The position numbers and the translations under genes were made by a program. A DNA stretch of 64,000 bases from Alteromonas lipotrueae (GTDB taxonomy: Bacteria; Pseudomonadota; Gammaproteobacteria; Enterobacterales; Alteromonadaceae), in the NCBI RefSeq assembly GCF_019249215.1, contig NZ_JAESDI010000011.1:124001-188000 (forward strand), read 5' to 3'. This document shows positions 40,528 to 55,509 of this stretch, piece after piece (within the stretch, counting starts at the first letter, position 1; each line of letters opens with the position of its first letter). The notes under the pieces were generated by a model that saw nothing but the letters and a program-made list of their open reading frames with translations, was not told the origin of the DNA and searched no databases.

Positions 40528-41010
40528 TTAGTCGCGAAAGTTCTTAAATTGAAAAGGCTGACCTAAATCTGATGATTTGACCAAGGCCATAGCTTGTTGT
40601 AAATCGTCACGCTTTTTACCCGTTACTCGAAGTTCTTCACCTTGAATAGCCGTTTGTACTTTAATTTTCGCGTCTTTAATTATTTTTACGATCTTTTTGG
40701 CAATGGGCTGTTCTATGCCTTCTTTGAATGCGATAGTTTGACGATAGGTTTTCCCATTCGCATCAAACGGCTTTACATCTAAAAACGACGTATCTAGGTT
40801 TCGTTTAGAGCATGCGGTTCTAAACATGCTTTCCATTTGCTGTAGCTGGAATTCAGCTTCCGCTTTCATCACCACGGTTTTCTCTTTGTATTCAAAGCTC
40901 GCTTCAATACCGCGAAAATCGAAACGTGTGGCAAGTTCTCGGTGTGCGTTTTCAGTGGCGTTGCGCACTTCTTCCATATTGATTTCAGACACAATATCAA
41001 ATGATGGCAT
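40528..41010 (-). CDS. yajQ: YajQ-family nucleotide-binding protein
   Basis: A 160-residue protein of the YajQ family ([34 protein letters not shown] opening) with two RRM-like halves. Binds tRNA or cyclic-di-GMP in other bacteria and affects virulence gene expression in plant pathogens. In E. coli yajQ lies elsewhere; here it is coupled to mnmE. Confidence 0.92.
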   Translation of the reverse strand: MPSFDIVSEINMEEVRNATENAHRELATRFDFRGIEASFEYKEKTVVMKAEAEFQLQQMESMFRTACSKRNLDTSFLDVKPFDANGKTYRQTIAFKEGIEQPIAKKIVKIIKDAKIKVQTAIQGEELRVTGKKRDDLQQAMALVKSSDLGQPFQFKNFRD

Positions 41011-41029
41011 AGTTAATTTATCCTCGTAG

Positions 41030-41060
41030 ACAAAACAGCCCGCAATTGGCGGGCTGTTTA
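41030..41060 (-). terminator. Terminator of the rpmH-rnpA-yidD-yidC unit
   Basis: AACAGCCCGC (41034-41043) pairs with GCGGGCTGTT (41049-41058); TTTT follows on the reverse strand. Directly after the yidC stop. Confidence 0.85.
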
Positions 41061-41081
41061 TTATAAAAGAAATAGACGTTG

Positions 41082-42734
41082 CTATTTAATTCCCCGCTTC
41101 TCCATAGAAGCATATATCATTTTGGCTTGTACTAACGTAATGATGTTACTCACCAACCAGTATAATACTAGACCTGCAGGGAACCATAAGAAGAACACAC
41201 TCATAGCCACAGGCATAAACTGCATTATCTTTTGCTGCATAGGGTCAGTAATTGTTGTCGGTTGTAATTTCTGCAACAAGTACATACTTGCGCCCGTTAA
41301 TATAGGCAATACAAAGTATGGGTCTTTCACTGATAAGTCAGTGATCCACAATGCAAAATCTGCATGGCGTAATTCAACACTTTCCATTAACACCCAATAG
41401 AGCGCTAGGAAGATAGGCATTTGAAGTACGAGCGGTAAACAACCACCCATTGGGTTAACTTTTTCTTTCTTGTAAAGCTCCATCATCGACTGAGACATTT
41501 TTTGTCTGTCATCGCCAAAACGGTCTTTAAGTTGTTGCATTTTAGGCGCTAGGTTACGCATGCGAGCCATAGATTCGTACTGCTTCTTAGTCAGCCAGTA
41601 CATTGCCCCTTTCACTACGATAGTAATTAAGATGATGGCCACACCCCAGTTATTCACTAAGCTGTGAAGGAACGTAAGCAAAGAAAACAGTGATTGCGAT
41701 ATCCACCATAGAATGCCGTAATCGACGGTTAAATCTAATCCGCGGGCGATCTCTTTTAACTTGTCTTGATCTTTTGGACCCATATAAAGGGTGCTAGACA
41801 ACGTTTTTGCTTCGCCGGTATTAACCACTGCCGCAGGCATCAATACACCGATAACCGCGTATTGATTTGAAATATTGCGCGAGTAAATGGTGTTAACTTG
41901 ATCTTGTGGTGGTACCCAAGCAGAAACAAAATAGTGCTCTAGCATACCAGCCCAGCCAGCCTTGGTCGTTTCACGCAACTTGTCATCGGCAATATCATCA
42001 AACGTGTATTTTTGATAACGGTCTTCTTCGGTTGAATACGCTGCGCCGCGATAGGTAGGCATAAACATGTTGCCGTCGTCTTCCGCGTCGATGACTTGCT
42101 TAAGCTGTGCGTATTGCTGCACATTAGCCGCAGCACCAGAATTATTTTCTACGGTGTAATTTACCGCAACTTCATAATGGTCTTTTTTGAAGATGAACGT
42201 TTTGGTAACAGAAAGTCCTTGGTCGTTTTTCCACACCAAAGGCACTTCTAGGCTGTCACCGGTCATTTCATAAAAATTGCTATCGGTACGATAAACAGGG
42301 CGACCGCTACTGCTAGCATCAGGTCCGTTAGCACCAATAAGACCACTTTGCGCTACATACAGGCCATTACCTGAACGTAATAGGCTATAAGGTTCTTCTG
42401 AGCCTTGGGTAACTGGAAACTTCAATAAGTCGGCGGTAATAACGTCGCCACCTAATAAATCGATGCGAAGGTCTAAGCCATCAGTTTTAACTTCGATAAT
42501 GCGGTTAGCATTTGATGCGCTAGCCATTGGTTTAGCCGCTGGAACGCTATCACCGGTAGGCACATCTTCAGATTGTGCATCATCAAATGATGGTACACCT
42601 TGTGATACCTGTTCGGATTGCTCTGTTTGTACTTGCTGTACAGGTTGAGGTCCGTATTCTTTTTGCCATTGTTGCCAAAGCAAAAAGCTGACCAGCGCTA
42701 GGCCAATTATCAGAAAACTACGTTGCGATTCCAT
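41082..42734 (-). CDS. yidC: Membrane protein insertase YidC
   Basis: A 550-residue insertase of Gram-negative type. N-terminal membrane helix ([15 protein letters not shown]), large periplasmic beta domain (about 60-340), then five membrane segments with [31 protein letters not shown], in which the conserved positively charged residue lies, and [29 protein letters not shown] 42734 gives the usual MESQRS start; the extra 22 codons upstream overlap yidD. Confidence 0.97.
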   Translation of the reverse strand: MESQRSFLIIGLALVSFLLWQQWQKEYGPQPVQQVQTEQSEQVSQGVPSFDDAQSEDVPTGDSVPAAKPMASASNANRIIEVKTDGLDLRIDLLGGDVITADLLKFPVTQGSEEPYSLLRSGNGLYVAQSGLIGANGPDASSSGRPVYRTDSNFYEMTGDSLEVPLVWKNDQGLSVTKTFIFKKDHYEVAVNYTVENNSGAAANVQQYAQLKQVIDAEDDGNMFMPTYRGAAYSTEEDRYQKYTFDDIADDKLRETTKAGWAGMLEHYFVSAWVPPQDQVNTIYSRNISNQYAVIGVLMPAAVVNTGEAKTLSSTLYMGPKDQDKLKEIARGLDLTVDYGILWWISQSLFSLLTFLHSLVNNWGVAIILITIVVKGAMYWLTKKQYESMARMRNLAPKMQQLKDRFGDDRQKMSQSMMELYKKEKVNPMGGCLPLVLQMPIFLALYWVLMESVELRHADFALWITDLSVKDPYFVLPILTGASMYLLQKLQPTTITDPMQQKIMQFMPVAMSVFFLWFPAGLVLYWLVSNIITLVQAKMIYASMEKRGIK

Positions 42735-42744
42735 ATAGGTCTCT

Positions 42745-43014
42745 TTATTTTGAGTGTTTATCTTGTTGTTTTTCCGGTACTGGGTCGTAACCACCGGCAT
42801 GCAAAGGATGGCATCTTAATATGCGTTTGATTGATAGCCAACCGCCTTTTACTAATCCATGTGTTTTTAATGCTTCAATAGCATACCAAGAACATGATGG
42901 ATGAAAACGACAGCGTTGTCCTAAAATAGGAGATATAAACCATTGATACAGTTTTATGAGTATCAGTGGTAGCGCGATTAAGACGCGTTGCAACGTTTGG
43001 CTAATTTTTTCCAT
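42745..43014 (-). CDS. yidD: Membrane protein insertion efficiency factor YidD
   Basis: An 89-residue protein with [38 protein letters not shown] and [14 protein letters not shown]. It assists YidC. It overlaps the rnpA end by 37 bases and lies 10 bases before yidC, as in most gammaproteobacteria. Confidence 0.95.
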   Translation of the reverse strand: MEKISQTLQRVLIALPLILIKLYQWFISPILGQRCRFHPSCSWYAIEALKTHGLVKGGWLSIKRILRCHPLHAGGYDPVPEKQQDKHSK

Positions 43015-43337
43015 AGCTTATCCATCGTTGCGAAAATCTCTTGATTGCTCAGTTTGTCAGCACCAGATTTACCAATTACGATAATATCCACATTTGGAAG
43101 GTCATGTTGCTTATGGCGAAAACTTTCACGAATTAAGCGTTTTAAACGATTTCGGTCGTGAGCTTTACGAATGCGCTTTTTGGCAAGTGTAATGCCTAAA
43201 CGTGGGGATGGTAGAGTATTTGTTCTTGCAAGGATGGTAAACGAGGGAGATACAGCTGGAATTGCATTATCAAACACATAGGTAAAGTGGGTGGGAGTTA
43301 ACAGACGTAACTCCCGTGAAAAATGATTTTCGCCCAC
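42978..43337 (-). CDS. rnpA: Ribonuclease P protein component
   Basis: A 119-residue basic RNase P protein cofactor. The signature [29 protein letters not shown] binds the RNA subunit. Follows rpmH. Confidence 0.96.
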   Translation of the reverse strand: MGENHFSRELRLLTPTHFTYVFDNAIPAVSPSFTILARTNTLPSPRLGITLAKKRIRKAHDRNRLKRLIRESFRHKQHDLPNVDIIVIGKSGADKLSNQEIFATMDKLWKKLAKRCNAS

Positions 43338-43359
43338 TTTAGGTGCTTTCTACTTAAGC

Positions 43360-43494
43360 TTAAGCAGAAAGACGAGCGCGGCCTTTTGCACGGCGAGCTG
43401 CTAGTATTTTACGACCATTTTTAGTCGCCATACGTGCACGAAAACCGTGAGAACGCTTACGCTTCAAATTGCTCGGTTGAAATGTTCTTTTCAT
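43360..43494 (-). CDS. rpmH: 50S ribosomal protein L34
   Basis: A 44-residue basic protein beginning [19 protein letters not shown] and ending GRARLSA, the standard L34 sequence. The ATG at 43494 and TAA at 43360-43362 are read on the reverse strand. First gene of the rpmH-rnpA-yidD-yidC unit. Confidence 0.97.
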   Translation of the reverse strand: MKRTFQPSNLKRKRSHGFRARMATKNGRKILAARRAKGRARLSA

Positions 43495-43609
43495 GACCAA
43501 AGTCTCACTTATATTTAATTAAACATAGGCGTTTTTGGTAAACACTTTATTCTGTTGCCAGAATAAGTTGTGCTTATCACCAGAAAAGCCCATCGAAAAA
43601 GGACGCTGA

Positions 43610-43638
43610 ATTCTAGAGATCTCGGGGGCTACTGTCAA
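43610..43638 (-). promoter_or_regulatory. Sigma-70 promoter of rpmH
   Basis: Reverse strand consensus TTGACA (43638-43633), exactly 17 bases, TAGAAT (43615-43610). Start near 43603, giving a leader of roughly 110 bases to rpmH. Confidence 0.8.
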
Positions 43639-43721
43639 TCAATAATCCACTATTTCGGTAGAAATTGTGAACAACGTTTACTGAAGAGGCTTAAATGCTA
43701 ATCAGTCGCCATAATTTTAAC

Positions 43722-43758
43722 TGTGAATAAGCTGGTCATAATAACCATTTTATCCACA
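43722..43758. promoter_or_regulatory. DnaA boxes upstream of dnaA
   Basis: Two perfect TTATNCACA matches in opposite orientation, 19 bases apart. Likely sites for DnaA repression of its own gene. Confidence 0.7.
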
Positions 43759-44098
43759 GATTTTTAATTTTTAAGTCACTATGAACGGTTTTTAGCCTAT
43801 GATCTTATTCAATTATGCGTATTTTAATTCTTAATTTAACTAAATTAAGCACATTTTCGAATAAGGAGTCTTCTGATTTAAATCAATGGTTTATGAAATT
43901 GATCCTGATGATCTTCAAAGATCGCCATTTACTTTTTGTTGATAAAGTAAGATAATCCACAGCTATTAAAACGATAAAACAATTTCTCGCTGCTACCCAA
44001 CAATATACATCCGCCTAATTTTCTTCCTGGCGCGCATCTCGGTGCCTGTTTCTTTGTATTGGTTGTTATTTGCGAGTTACCGGAGCTAAGTAACTTAC

Positions 44099-45772
44099 AT
44101 GTCTTTATGGAATCAATGTCTTGAACGTTTGCGTCAAGAATTACCCACGCAACAATTTAGTATGTGGATCAGACCTTTGGTTCCTCAAGAGGAAGAAGGT
44201 GTTGTAGCCTTATTTGCCCCTAACCGTTTTATTCTTGATTGGGTAAGAGATAAGTATCTCGATAACATTACTGGGTTATTGCGGGAATTTGCAGGTCCAA
44301 ACGCACCTCAGTTACGCCTTGATGTTATGAGTAGGGAAAGCTTAAGCCGCAGTAGAGCTGCTGCTTCAGCTACGCCGCAGCAATCCCAAAGCCAAAATCA
44401 GGGTCACAGCGAGAAGCAGAGCTTCAGCGAAAACCAAGGCCAACCGGCTCATCAATCGTATAACCAAGCACCTAGTCAGCTATATAACCCATATTCAGGG
44501 CGATCATCCGGAAATATGGCAGGTCAAGCGGGAAACGATCAGCAATCTATTGATAATAATAACAATAGTGCGTCGTCACCTGTACAGGCGAGTGCTCGCT
44601 CTGCTATGCCTCAAACAGGTTACAGTCAACAAAGTCATTCTACGTCTACTCATGATAACAGACAGTATGATCAACGAAGTGCTGGATCTAACACTATGCG
44701 ATCAGCACCTCAACAGCCTAAAGTGATCCCGATCCCGGAAGCTGCTAAGCATAAAAGTAATATCAACCCGACTTATCAGTTTGATAACTTCGTTGAAGGT
44801 AAATCTAACCAATTAGCTCGAGCAGCAGCCACTCAAGTGGCTAATAACCCTGGTAGTTCTTATAACCCGTTGTTTATTTATGGCGGAACAGGTTTAGGTA
44901 AAACTCACTTATTGCATGCTGTTGGTAATGGTATTGTCGCTAATAACGAAAATGCCAAAATCGTGTATATGCATTCTGAGCGCTTTGTTCAAGATATGGT
45001 TAAGGCACTTCAAAATAACGCGATAGAAGACTTTAAACGCTTCTACCGCTCAGTGGATGCTCTATTAATTGATGACATTCAATTTTTTGCGAATAAAGAA
45101 CGCTCTCAAGAAGAATTCTTCCATACCTTTAATGCGTTACTTGAAGGTAATCAACAAATCATTCTCACGTCCGATAGATACCCTAAAGAAATTGACGGGG
45201 TAGAGGACCGCCTTAAGTCTCGTTTTGGCTGGGGGCTAACCATTGCTATTGAGCCACCTGAATTAGAAACTCGTGTCGCTATTTTAATGCGAAAAGCTGC
45301 CGAGAACCGAATTCAGTTACCCAATGAAGTTGCTTTCTTTATCGCTAAGCGTTTGCGTTCGAATGTTCGCGAACTGGAAGGCGCGTTGAACCGAGTGATT
45401 GCTAACGCTAATTTCACCGGTCGTCCGATAACCATCGATTTTGTACGTGAAGCCCTAAGAGATTTATTAGCGCTTCAAGAAAAATTAGTTACGGTTGATA
45501 ATATTCAGAAAACTGTGGCAGATTATTATAAGATTAAAGTTGCTGACATTTTATCTAAGCGAAGAAGTCGAAGTGTTGCAAGGCCCAGACAAGTGGCGAT
45601 GGCATTAGCGAAAGAGCTTACCAATCACAGTTTGCCTGAGTTAGGAAATGCCTTTGGTGGACGAGACCATACAACGGTACTTCATGCTTGCAGAAAAATA
45701 ACGCAGCTTAGAGAAGAAAGTCATGATATAAAAGAAGACTATAAGAACCTCATTCGGACTTTGTCTTCCTAA
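44099..45772 (+). CDS. dnaA: Chromosomal replication initiator DnaA
   Basis: A 557-residue initiator. Domain I (1-75) starts [20 protein letters not shown]; domain II (about 82-215) is an unusually long Gln/Ser/Asn-rich linker; domain III is the AAA+ core with GGTGLGKTH (262-270) and [10 protein letters not shown]; domain IV ends with the DnaA-box reader [15 protein letters not shown]. About 90 residues longer than E. coli DnaA (467), the excess being in domain II. Opens the dnaA-dnaN-recF-gyrB block. Confidence 0.98.
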   Translation: MSLWNQCLERLRQELPTQQFSMWIRPLVPQEEEGVVALFAPNRFILDWVRDKYLDNITGLLREFAGPNAPQLRLDVMSRESLSRSRAAASATPQQSQSQNQGHSEKQSFSENQGQPAHQSYNQAPSQLYNPYSGRSSGNMAGQAGNDQQSIDNNNNSASSPVQASARSAMPQTGYSQQSHSTSTHDNRQYDQRSAGSNTMRSAPQQPKVIPIPEAAKHKSNINPTYQFDNFVEGKSNQLARAAATQVANNPGSSYNPLFIYGGTGLGKTHLLHAVGNGIVANNENAKIVYMHSERFVQDMVKALQNNAIEDFKRFYRSVDALLIDDIQFFANKERSQEEFFHTFNALLEGNQQIILTSDRYPKEIDGVEDRLKSRFGWGLTIAIEPPELETRVAILMRKAAENRIQLPNEVAFFIAKRLRSNVRELEGALNRVIANANFTGRPITIDFVREALRDLLALQEKLVTVDNIQKTVADYYKIKVADILSKRRSRSVARPRQVAMALAKELTNHSLPELGNAFGGRDHTTVLHACRKITQLREESHDIKEDYKNLIRTLSS

Positions 45773-45804
45773 AAAATGACCTTTAGAGGCGAGATAGCAC
45801 AGCA

Positions 45805-46905
45805 ATGAAATTTAGTATAAGCCGCGAACAATTTTTACAACCCCTTCAGCTGGTATCGGGGGCTGTAGAGCGTAGACACACATTACCTATTCTCTCGAAT
45901 GTGCTCATTAAAGTTAGTGAAGACGCACTATGGCTAACGGGTACAGATTTAGAGGTTGAACTCATTTCTAGCGTTAAGTTAGAAGGGGAGTTCACCGAAG
46001 GCGAAATCACCGTTCCTGCCAAGAAACTCTTCGATATTATTCGAGGTATTTCTGAAGGTACCGATATTCATTTTTCTTTAGATGGTAACAAAGCGCTGAT
46101 CAAAGCAGGGCGTGGTCGTTACACACTTTCAACGTTATCAGCCAACGATTATCCAAATCTAGAAGATTGGGAAGGCGAAGTTGAGTTTGAAATTACGTGT
46201 AGCGATATGAAACGCCTAATTGATTCAACGAGCTTTTCAATGGCACAGCAAGATGTCCGCTATTATCTAAACGGCATGTCGTTAGAAACGGAAGAAAATA
46301 TTATTCGCACCGTCGCCACTGACGGTCACCGTCTAGCACTTTGTCGTTTAAGCTACGAAACAACACTTCCTGCCCGACAAGTTATTATTCCTCGCAAGGG
46401 GGTGCTTGAAATATCGCGTTTAATAACGGAAGACGATAAATCATTAAAAGTACAAATTGGTGCAAACCATTTACGTATTTTTTCAAACGACTTCATCTTT
46501 ACATCTAAACTTGTAGATGGCCGATTCCCTGATTATCGTCGTGTATTGCCTCAAGATGGTGATAAAGAAATTATTGCCAGTAAAGCGGTATTGAAAGACG
46601 CTTTTTCACGTGCAGCTATTTTATCTAATGAAAAGTTTCGTGGCGTTCGGTTAAATCTTTCTTCGGGTGAACTGAAAATTACAGCAAACAATCCAGAGCA
46701 AGAAGAAGCCGAAGAAATTGTAGATGTAAATTACCAAGGCGACGATTTAGAAATTGGGTTTAATGTAGCCTATCTTATTGACGTATTGAACTCGCTAGGT
46801 TCTGACGATGTAAAAATTAGTTTGTCCGACTCTAACGCAAGTGCATTAATTGAAGATGCAGCTGACGATGCTGCACTTTATGTCATTATGCCAATGCGTT
46901 TGTAG
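45805..46905 (+). CDS. dnaN: DNA polymerase III beta sliding clamp
   Basis: A 366-residue ring-forming clamp that tethers polymerases to DNA: MKFSISREQFLQPLQLVSGAVERRHTLPILSNV at the start and the C-terminal VIMPMRL, the family's typical end. 32 bases after dnaA, likely co-transcribed. Confidence 0.98.
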   Translation: MKFSISREQFLQPLQLVSGAVERRHTLPILSNVLIKVSEDALWLTGTDLEVELISSVKLEGEFTEGEITVPAKKLFDIIRGISEGTDIHFSLDGNKALIKAGRGRYTLSTLSANDYPNLEDWEGEVEFEITCSDMKRLIDSTSFSMAQQDVRYYLNGMSLETEENIIRTVATDGHRLALCRLSYETTLPARQVIIPRKGVLEISRLITEDDKSLKVQIGANHLRIFSNDFIFTSKLVDGRFPDYRRVLPQDGDKEIIASKAVLKDAFSRAAILSNEKFRGVRLNLSSGELKITANNPEQEEAEEIVDVNYQGDDLEIGFNVAYLIDVLNSLGSDDVKISLSDSNASALIEDAADDAALYVIMPMRL

Positions 46906-47008
46906 TTATTAATACAATCCATTGGTTATCGGTGTTGGTGGTAGCGGTCATTCGTTACCTTCCATCGCCGTTTATCTTTTATCATCGTGATTTTTACCGA
47001 GTCTTCTT

Positions 47009-50526
<3,518 letters not shown>

Positions 50527-50587
50527 TCTAGTTAAGTTCATCGTTGAATAATGATATGAACAACTAAAACATAAGTTGCTACAAATA

Positions 50588-50624
50588 GAAAAGCCCGGTT
50601 AACTGAAAAGTTACCGGGCTTTTA
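50588..50624 (+). terminator. Terminator after gyrB
   Basis: A 14-base stem, AAAGCCCGGTTAAC with GTTACCGGGCTTTT and one bulge, ends in a T run. Its A-rich left flank would let it work for the convergent lipoprotein gene too. Confidence 0.85.
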
Positions 50625-50695
50625 AATGTTTATTTGAAGGTAGGCCGCATAGCCCCTTAGTTAGGCATACAAAGACGCAAAAACGCCACAGCTAT

Positions 50696-51145
50696 CTAGT
50701 TTCCTCGGCGCCTAATAACTAGACTTACTTCGCCTGTACCAGCGGGCGAAACGACAAAACGATAGATACCCGTGGTTGATGGGGTAAACTGCAAATTCTC
50801 AGAATTTTGCTGACACACTAAATAAACCACCGACTCAACCATTACCGGTTGGCCTTTATATTTTCCACCACAACTTTGTGATGGCGTCCAGTTTTCGTCA
50901 GACAAACGGAAGTCATAAGGCTGGCCATCGGCAATAAGTTCAACATCAACAAACCAACCGTCGGTATCCTTCGTGAACCGATAGGCCGGGGATGATTCCC
51001 ACCAATTAAATACACCGCGCAGATAAAGGTTTTTAAAATTAACCTGTGGACTAGGCTCCATCACTTCAGGAATAGAGAACCCTGAACGATTTGCACAGGC
51101 TGTTAACAGAAACGAAAAAATAATAACTAAAAGGGTTTTATTCAC
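50696..51145 (-). CDS. Small lipoprotein with early-set (starch-binding-like) domain
   Basis: A 149-residue lipoprotein starting at GTG 51145 (GGAG 6 bases upstream): VNKTLLVIIFSFLLTAC places the lipid-bearing cysteine at residue 17. The rest looks like one immunoglobulin-like/E-set domain similar to those of pullulanase-type proteins: LYLRGVFNWWESSPAYRFTK, GWFVDVELIADGQPYDFRLSDENWTPSQSCG. Expected in the envelope. No catalytic domain; role unknown. Lies downstream of glyS. Confidence 0.65.
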   Translation of the reverse strand: MNKTLLVIIFSFLLTACANRSGFSIPEVMEPSPQVNFKNLYLRGVFNWWESSPAYRFTKDTDGWFVDVELIADGQPYDFRLSDENWTPSQSCGGKYKGQPVMVESVVYLVCQQNSENLQFTPSTTGIYRFVVSPAGTGEVSLVIRRRGN

Positions 51146-51158
51146 ACTTGCTCCAAAT

Positions 51159-51190
51159 ACAAAAACGCCCAACGTGGGTTGGGCGTTATA
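51159..51190 (-). terminator. Terminator of glyQS
   Basis: AACGCCCAAC (51164-51173) pairs with GTTGGGCGTT (51178-51187) round a 4-base loop; T5 follows on the reverse strand. Confidence 0.85.
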
Positions 51191-51240
51191 AAATGATTGT
51201 CGTGTAAGGGTGCGCGCCCTTAAACCGTAATCCTAAATAT

Positions 51241-53319
51241 CTAAGACTTAGCCAACAATGATATATCGCCTGTAGTAAGGAAAAGTTGCCTTAAAAGCGA
51301 TAACAACGCAAGTCGGTTTTGCTTAACAGCATCGTCTTCAGCCATAACCATCACGTCATCGAAGAAACTATCAATAGCAGTACGTAGTGTTGCCATTGTA
51401 GAAAGTATCTTAGTGTAGTCTTGAGTAGGAACAGCTGTGGTTACCACAGATTCAGCAGAAATTAGCGCGCGATAAAGTGCTTTCTCAGCATCTTCACTTA
51501 ACAAGGATTCAACAATTGTAGCACTTACGCTGCTGTCGACGCCTTGCTTAGCTAGAATGTTCGCCACGCGTTTATTAGCCGCGGCCAGGGCGTCAGCTTC
51601 ATCAAGCTGTTTAAACTCGGCTACGGCGTTTACACGGGCTACATAATCACTCGGTTGAGTAGGGCGTCTGGCAGAAACCGCTTGAATAACATCAATAGCG
51701 ATACCTTGGTCTTGTAACATTGCAACAAACCTTGCTAACACAAAATCAACGACTTGTGCTTGGAAATCTTGGTTAGACAGCTTATCACCGTATACTTCAC
51801 CGGCTTTAGCAACAAGGACTTCGAGATCGAGAGGCAATGAAAGCTCAGTGATAATACGCAATACACCAATAGCTGCACGGCGCAACGCGAAAGGGTCTTT
51901 ATCACCTTTCGGTAGTTGGCCAATACCAAAAATTCCAACAAGAGTATCTAGCTTGTCAGCAAGTGCTACTGCAGCACTAATTCCTGGCGAAGGCAAAGCG
52001 TCACCCGCAAAACGAGGCATATACTGTTCATAAAGCGCTTCAGCAACCGCGGCATCTTCGCCATCGTTTAACGCATAGTATTTACCCATAACGCCTTGTA
52101 CGTCTGGGAATTCCATTACCATGTTGGTCATTAAATCGGTTTTAGCAAGTAACCCCGCACGAGCAGCGAGCGCTTCATTAGCGTTAATTTGTGAAGCAAT
52201 AAAACCAGATAACGTAGAAATACGTTTAGATTTTTCGTTAAGCGTACCTAATTGCTTTTGGAAAAGAACGCTTTCAAGACTGGCAAGCCGACTTTCGAGT
52301 GAAGTCTTTTTATCACTATTAAAGAAAAACTCAGCATCAGCTAGGCGAGGGCGAATAACTTTTTCATTTCCGCTTATTACCTGAATAGGATCTTGGCTTT
52401 CAATATTACTGACAAATAAGAACGTGTTAGAAAGCTGACCATCACTATCAAGCAGTGGAACGTATTTTTGATCATCTTTCATGGTGTAAATAAGTGCTTC
52501 TTTAGGCACCGCTAAGAAGCCTTCTTCAAAACTCGCTTGCATCACTACCGGCCATTCAACCAGTGAGGCGATTTCTTCAAGAAGATCTTCATCAAAATCG
52601 GGTGTAAGAGAAAGCGCATCAGCGGCAGTTTGTAGTTGCTGACGTACCTTGTCTTTACGCGCTGTGAAATCAGCTACCACATAATGGGCTTCCAAGGCAC
52701 TTGCGTAGTTGTCGGCATGGTCCAGCTCAAAGCGCGCTTCGCCGTGGAAACGATGGCCTTGAATAGTCCTGCCGCTTGCTAAGCCTAATGCTGACAAGTT
52801 CACTACTTCACTTCCATACACAGCTGCAAGGGTATGAACTGGGCGAATAAACTGGGTAGTGTAGTTACCCCAACGCATCGCTTTAGGGATAGGAAGCTTG
52901 GCAATAGCTTGGTTAAGTAAAGACGCTAATAACTCGCCAACTTGTTTACCTGGCACATGCGCTTTGTGTAACAGCCATTCACCTTTGTCTGTAACAAGAC
53001 GTTCAGCATCTTCTACACTAATACCATTACCACGGGCCCAACCTTGGGCTGCCTTGGTAGGATTACCATCAGCATCGAAAGCGGCGCTAACAGCAGGGCC
53101 ACGTTTTTCTACCGTTTTATCATCTTGGCTTTCAGCCAAAGCTGACACATAAACCGCTAACCGACGTGGTGCAGCAAACCAGCTTACGCTGGTAAAGTTG
53201 AGCTCAGCCGCAGTAAGTGCTGCCTCAAATTGCTGTGCAAAGGCTTCGCCAAGAGACTTAAGCGCTTTAGGTGGAAGCTCTTCTGTTCCAAGCTCTATCA
53301 AACAATTCTCTGTTCGCAC
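51241..53319 (-). CDS. glyS: Glycyl-tRNA synthetase beta subunit
   Basis: A 692-residue beta subunit of the tetrameric (alpha2beta2) bacterial glycyl-tRNA synthetase: [15 protein letters not shown] at the start, an HD-like domain and C-terminal anticodon-binding region. 2 bases after glyQ. Confidence 0.97.
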   Translation of the reverse strand: MRTENCLIELGTEELPPKALKSLGEAFAQQFEAALTAAELNFTSVSWFAAPRRLAVYVSALAESQDDKTVEKRGPAVSAAFDADGNPTKAAQGWARGNGISVEDAERLVTDKGEWLLHKAHVPGKQVGELLASLLNQAIAKLPIPKAMRWGNYTTQFIRPVHTLAAVYGSEVVNLSALGLASGRTIQGHRFHGEARFELDHADNYASALEAHYVVADFTARKDKVRQQLQTAADALSLTPDFDEDLLEEIASLVEWPVVMQASFEEGFLAVPKEALIYTMKDDQKYVPLLDSDGQLSNTFLFVSNIESQDPIQVISGNEKVIRPRLADAEFFFNSDKKTSLESRLASLESVLFQKQLGTLNEKSKRISTLSGFIASQINANEALAARAGLLAKTDLMTNMVMEFPDVQGVMGKYYALNDGEDAAVAEALYEQYMPRFAGDALPSPGISAAVALADKLDTLVGIFGIGQLPKGDKDPFALRRAAIGVLRIITELSLPLDLEVLVAKAGEVYGDKLSNQDFQAQVVDFVLARFVAMLQDQGIAIDVIQAVSARRPTQPSDYVARVNAVAEFKQLDEADALAAANKRVANILAKQGVDSSVSATIVESLLSEDAEKALYRALISAESVVTTAVPTQDYTKILSTMATLRTAIDSFFDDVMVMAEDDAVKQNRLALLSLLRQLFLTTGDISLLAKS

Positions 53320-53321
53320 CT

Positions 53322-54227
53322 TTAAGACTCCTTATTACAAAGTGGGAAACCAAGCGCTTCACGCTTCTGGAAATAACTCTCAGCACATGCTTTGGCGAGA
53401 GTACGCACGCGCAAAATATAGCGTTGACGTTCTGTCACTGAAATAGCATGGCGAGCGTCTAGCATATTAAATGCGTGAGATGCCTTCATTACTTGCTCAT
53501 AGGCAGGCAGTGGTAAGTTCTTCTCGATAAGCAGTTGGCTAGCTGCTTCGCATTCATCAAATGTACGGAATAACGCATCAACGTTGGCGTACTCAAAATT
53601 ATAAGTAGATTGCTCTACTTCATTTTGATGGAATACATCGCCATAGGTTACTTTACCCATAGGGCCATCTGCCCATACTAAGTCGTAAATACTATCTACG
53701 CCTTGTACATACATGGCTAAACGTTCTAGGCCGTAAGTAATTTCGCCAGTAACTGGCTTACATTCAATACCGCCAACTTGTTGGAAGTAAGTGAACTGAG
53801 TTACCTCCATACCATTAAGCCATACTTCCCAACCAAGACCCCATGCGCCAAGGGTAGGTGACTCCCAGTTGTCTTCTACGAAGCGAATGTCATGCACCAA
53901 CGGATCAAAACCTAATTCTTTCAAAGAACCCAGATACAACTCTTGAATATTGTCAGGAGAAGGCTTCAACATTACTTGGAATTGATAGTAATGTTGTAAG
54001 CGGTTTGGGTTTTCACCGTAACGACCATCAGTGGGGCGACGGCAAGTTTGAACATAGGCACTGCTCATAGGCTCTGGGCCTAATGAACGAAGAAATGTCA
54101 TTGGGTGAAAGGTACCCGCACCTACTTCCATATCAAGGGGCTGAATGATTACGCACCCCTGACGCGCCCAATAATCTTGAAGCGCAAGGATCAAACCTTG
54201 AAAGGTATTAATATCGTATTTCTGCAT
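53322..54227 (-). CDS. glyQ: Glycyl-tRNA synthetase alpha subunit
   Basis: A 301-residue catalytic subunit: [33 protein letters not shown] is the class II opening, with [23 protein letters not shown] as motif 2. Works with GlyS. First gene of the pair and divergent from tag. Confidence 0.98.
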   Translation of the reverse strand: MQKYDINTFQGLILALQDYWARQGCVIIQPLDMEVGAGTFHPMTFLRSLGPEPMSSAYVQTCRRPTDGRYGENPNRLQHYYQFQVMLKPSPDNIQELYLGSLKELGFDPLVHDIRFVEDNWESPTLGAWGLGWEVWLNGMEVTQFTYFQQVGGIECKPVTGEITYGLERLAMYVQGVDSIYDLVWADGPMGKVTYGDVFHQNEVEQSTYNFEYANVDALFRTFDECEAASQLLIEKNLPLPAYEQVMKASHAFNMLDARHAISVTERQRYILRVRTLAKACAESYFQKREALGFPLCNKES

Positions 54228-54375
54228 ACATCCGCTGCTTATTGGTTATCTGTATCTTTAAAGGTGGGATAGTATACAATTTGTAACGCATAGTATGTAG
54301 GTGTAAAGCGTTAAAAAGCGCCATGAAACCCGTTAAAAGATGACTTAAACGTGGATTAACAAGGCTATTTAAATT

Positions 54376-54963
54376 ATGGCATCAACTAAATTGAATCGTT
54401 GTGGCTGGGTGAGCGATGACCTTCTATATCAAAAATATCACGATGAACAGTGGGGGCGACCTGTTTTAGATAGCAAAGAGTTGTTCGCTAAACTTTGTTT
54501 AGACGGTCAACAGGCCGGGTTGTCGTGGATAACCATTTTAAAAAAACAAGCAAATTACGAAGCTGCTTTTCATGACTTTGAACCTACAAAAATAATTCAA
54601 ATGGATGAGCAAGAAATAGCGGCATGCTTGCAGAATCCTGGCATTGTGCGCAACAAACTAAAAGTCGCGTCCATTATTAAGAATGCCCATGGCTATTTAA
54701 ACATCGAAAAACGGGAACGTTTTTCCGACTTTATTTGGCAGTTTACCGATGGTAAAACTATCATCAACGAATGGAAAGACGTTAAAGAGGCTCCTACCTT
54801 TACCGCCGAATCCAAAGCAATGTCGAAGGCGCTTAAAAAAGAGGGCTTTTCATTTGTAGGTGAAACCATTTGTTATGCTTTCATGCAAGCGGTAGGCATT
54901 GTGAATGACCATGTTACAGGCTGTCATTGTTACGAAGAAACCTGTCAACTAGCAAGGCGATAA
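54376..54963 (+). CDS. tag: DNA-3-methyladenine glycosylase I
   Basis: A 195-residue base-excision enzyme removing 3-methyladenine: zinc-binding and active-site elements RCGWVSDDLLYQKYHDEQWGRP, LDGQQAGLSWITILKKQANYEAAF, and the C-terminal FVGETICYAFMQAVGIVNDHVTGCHC. Followed by a terminator. Divergent neighbour is glyQ. Confidence 0.95.
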   Translation: MASTKLNRCGWVSDDLLYQKYHDEQWGRPVLDSKELFAKLCLDGQQAGLSWITILKKQANYEAAFHDFEPTKIIQMDEQEIAACLQNPGIVRNKLKVASIIKNAHGYLNIEKRERFSDFIWQFTDGKTIINEWKDVKEAPTFTAESKAMSKALKKEGFSFVGETICYAFMQAVGIVNDHVTGCHCYEETCQLARR

Positions 54964-54982
54964 CCCTAAATAAACCCCAATA

Positions 54983-55010
54983 AAAAAGCGCTTCATAAGA
55001 AGCGCCTTTA
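54983..55010 (+). terminator. Terminator after tag
   Basis: AGCGCTTC (54987-54994) with GAAGCGCC (54999-55006) and TTT; A6 on the left makes it usable from the reverse strand as well. Confidence 0.75.
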
Positions 55011-55038
55011 AAGGGGGGACTGGTATTATAGCAACCAG

Positions 55039-55491
55039 CTAGGTAATAGACTGGCAATAAGCTTTTATTGCTGGCATTTCACTTAACACTTTAGATTCAT
55101 AATCTGACTCAATTTGCTCTCTGGCGAAGTCTTGCTTACGCCTTTCTTGTTTAGTCAGTTTTTGCCTATCTTCAAGTACGGCAAAGCCGCTCACTTCTAC
55201 GAATAACGCATAAGTATGAGGGTAGGACGCTTTATGATTTGGTGGAGATAAAATAGGTAATGCACCCAATAAATTGACTATCCGAATAACCCCTTCAGAT
55301 AAGTCGCACTGTTGTTGTTCCATTGCCTTAGCGATAGTATAAATACTTTCGCTAATCGTTTTTATACGCTCTTCTCTCACCTTCTGCTGGCGTTGGTTTT
55401 GTTGCTTCAGCTGGAACAACAACCGACCTGCGTAAAAACCAAGTGCGACTATAACTAATAGCGCCACAATAACTAACACTGTCCACAGCAT
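55039..55491 (-). CDS. DUF2489 family membrane-anchored protein
   Basis: A 150-residue protein with one N-terminal membrane helix (LWTVLVIVALLVIVALGFYAG) and a cytoplasmic charged part with a helical EERIKTISESIYTIAKAMEQQQCDLSEGVIRI segment, matching the DUF2489 family found near yihI in Alteromonadales and Vibrionales. Function unknown. 18 bases after yihI, same operon. Confidence 0.8.
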   Translation of the reverse strand: MLWTVLVIVALLVIVALGFYAGRLLFQLKQQNQRQQKVREERIKTISESIYTIAKAMEQQQCDLSEGVIRIVNLLGALPILSPPNHKASYPHTYALFVEVSGFAVLEDRQKLTKQERRKQDFAREQIESDYESKVLSEMPAIKAYCQSIT

Positions 55492-55509
55492 AAAACAGAG
55501 CCTGCCTTA

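Larger units (their letters stand above)
43495..44098. other. rpmH-dnaA divergent regulatory region
   Basis: About 600 bases without a gene, carrying the rpmH promoter and dnaA control elements. DnaA boxes: TGTGAATAA (43722-43730, reverse), TTATCCACA (43750-43758) and near-match TAATCCACA (43953-43961). This fits DnaA autoregulation. It lacks the AT-rich 13-mer cluster and dense GATC of the main origin. Confidence 0.75.

Noticed and set aside
43495..44098. Possible second origin before dnaA
   Set aside because: It has two or three DnaA boxes but lacks the AT-rich 13-mers and GATC density seen at 34.6-35.1 kb; dnaA autoregulation explains it.
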